Shown in pieces: positions 62,922 to 64,000 of a DNA stretch of 64,000 nt; the first letter of the stretch is position 1; the number at the start of each line of letters is the position of its first letter. Source of the stretch: Cyanophora paradoxa (Eukaryota; Glaucocystophyceae; Cyanophorales; Cyanophoraceae). Below the pieces are notes generated by a model, which saw only the letters and a program-made list of their open reading frames with translations, was not told the origin of the DNA and did not search any database. The stretch covers positions 1 to 64,000 of the forward strand of contig QPMI01000205.1 in assembly GCA_004431415.1 (NCBI GenBank), given 5' to 3'. The translations under genes were made by a program, and so were the position numbers.

Positions 62922-64000
62922 ATGCAGCCGACCGGGGCCGTGAAAGTCGTCCAGCATGTGAAAGTCGCGCAGGAGCTTTACAAGCCTTTCAGGGAGACGA
63001 ACATCGCAGAGCGAGATAGGCACATAGGTCAGTTACCCGTGCCCTGCCCCCTCGGCTTCCGCGGCGGCCCCGCCCGCTGCCTCCTCCTCAGCCCAGCCCG
63101 GTCGCGGCCGCCGCGGCGCCTCGTAGCTGGGAGACTAACGCGGTTGCAGCCACGGAGCCGACGTACACCACTCTTAAGCACGACCGGATCCACTGGTTAC
63201 GAGACGGAGCCGGCAGGTCACTCGGCAAGGCGGAGCGCTTTCGTGAAGCTCGGCCGCTACCTGCGACGGACGCGTTCTACGATATTGACACGGGGCCCAA
63301 GCGCGGCGTATCTCGATCCGTAGGTGCGAACACGGATCTCGATCCGTGGGCGGGGCCGTCGTGCCGCTCGGCCGGGGCTGAGGGGCGGGCCCGAGCGGCG
63401 CCGGAGGATGGTGGGGGGCGCGGGCGGGTTCCCCTACGGGGGCACCCGCTTCCCCCCCCCCACCCCCCCACCCCCCACCCACCCAATTGCCCCCCACCCC
63501 GCCGCCCCTTTCCCAGCCCCCGCCCCTCACCCCACCTCCAGAGGTATCGGGTGACTCCGCGACGGGCTTTAGATCCGAGGCTCCTCGACAGTACGAAAAG
63601 GTTGGCCGCGTGCTGATCGACAGTTCTGCTCATCTGACGCAATTGGCAGAGAGACGATCACCCGTGGGTCGGGGTGCGCTCGAACGAGCGCAGCGCGCGG
63701 CAACTTTAGGCTGGTAACCCGCGCCCGGCAGCCTGGGAGCTACGACCCGAAGCCCGTCGAGCGGCCGCCCCTCGAGCAGCTTCCTACGCCGGCATTTAGA
63801 TCTGGCAGCTCCCGGCTCACGAAGCTGCCCCGCATGCACGGCCCGACGTACTCGAGGTCCGGTGCGCGTCGCAAGATTGACGGCGCGGGACTGACCTAGC
63901 GGACAGCGTGGACGCAGATAGAAGGCACTGGGTGAGGAGAGGATTCTCACAGCAGGAGTGGAATGCGAACGGGCGGTCATTCGGAAAAGACATGCGCTTT
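62922..64000 (+). CDS. STPG-like microtubule-associated protein, 3'-truncated by window edge
   Basis: ATG at 62922 gives MQPTGAVKVVQHVKVAQELY then KPFRETNIAERDRHIG. Next exon: EPTYTTLKHDRIHWLRDGAG followed by RSLGKAERF and TDAFYDIDTGPKRG. Later exons: GDSATGFRSEAPRQYEKVG, PGSYDPKPVERPPLEQLPTP then AFRSGSSRL, and, after an intron at about 63862-63917 (GTGCGCG...GACGCAG), DRRHWVRRGFSQQEWNANGR then SFGKDMRF at the window end. The PG-Y, FRS-SR and SxGK-RF motifs recall sperm-tail PG-rich and other flagellar microtubule proteins. A frame change near 63710 is not resolved. The gene runs out of the window. Confidence 0.55.

Overview
The window is nuclear DNA of a unicellular eukaryote. The genes are intron-dense, carry very short introns (mostly about 50-100 nt), and lie head-to-head or tail-to-tail with little spacing. 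The host DNA is extremely GC-rich. Flagellar or ciliary candidates (a FAM184-like coiled-coil protein, a sperm-tail PG-rich-like protein, a soluble-type adenylyl cyclase) and a microbial rhodopsin suggest a motile alga. A haptophyte or similar chromist is my best guess, but nothing here proves the taxon.

Host genes, left to right: 3' part of a GCN2-type eIF2-alpha kinase (+); SNF5/SMARCB1-like chromatin remodelling subunit (-); a RING/B-box/coiled-coil protein that reads in frame into a C-terminal LSM14-type Sm domain (-); receptor-type class III adenylyl cyclase (-); PP4 regulatory subunit 2 (-); Rab GDI (+); NatB catalytic subunit NAA20 (-); soluble-type twin-domain adenylyl cyclase with ATPase and helical repeats (+); a rhodopsin with a BAH-like C-terminal domain (+). 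After a mobile element come RCE1 CAAX protease (-), an ARM-repeat protein (+), a COX16-like protein (-), a HEAT-repeat protein (+), an F-box protein (-), a type I membrane protein (+), a histidine-acid-phosphatase-like secreted protein (-), proteasome chaperone PSMD9/Nas2 (+), the FAM184-like protein (-) and the start of an STPG-like protein (+).

Between the convergent rhodopsin and RCE1 genes sits an 11.2-kb, AT-richer, intronless insertion (33739-44949). It has about 270/300-bp terminal inverted repeats that are nearly identical, and a perfect 6-bp target duplication (CACCTA). It encodes penton-like minor capsid protein, major capsid protein, FtsK/HerA-type packaging ATPase, an HNH-AP2 endonuclease, an AT-hook protein, a retroviral-type integrase and a protein-primed family B DNA polymerase. 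This is an endogenous Polinton/Maverick-like virus. Its MCP and ATPase frames are each broken by an apparent one-base loss in an A run. The conserved host GCN2 kinase shows the same kind of one-base loss, so some breaks may be sequencing errors. The polymerase, by contrast, lacks a whole segment around motif A.

Other notable points: the rhodopsin model (14 exons, 605 codons plus stop) reads cleanly into a BAH-like domain; the RING/B-box gene reads cleanly into an LSm14 domain; 5 of 11 Rab GDI introns need GC-AG splice sites; and a 74-nt sequence with one mismatch occurs in frame in two unrelated genes. I saw no tRNA, rRNA or CRISPR array.
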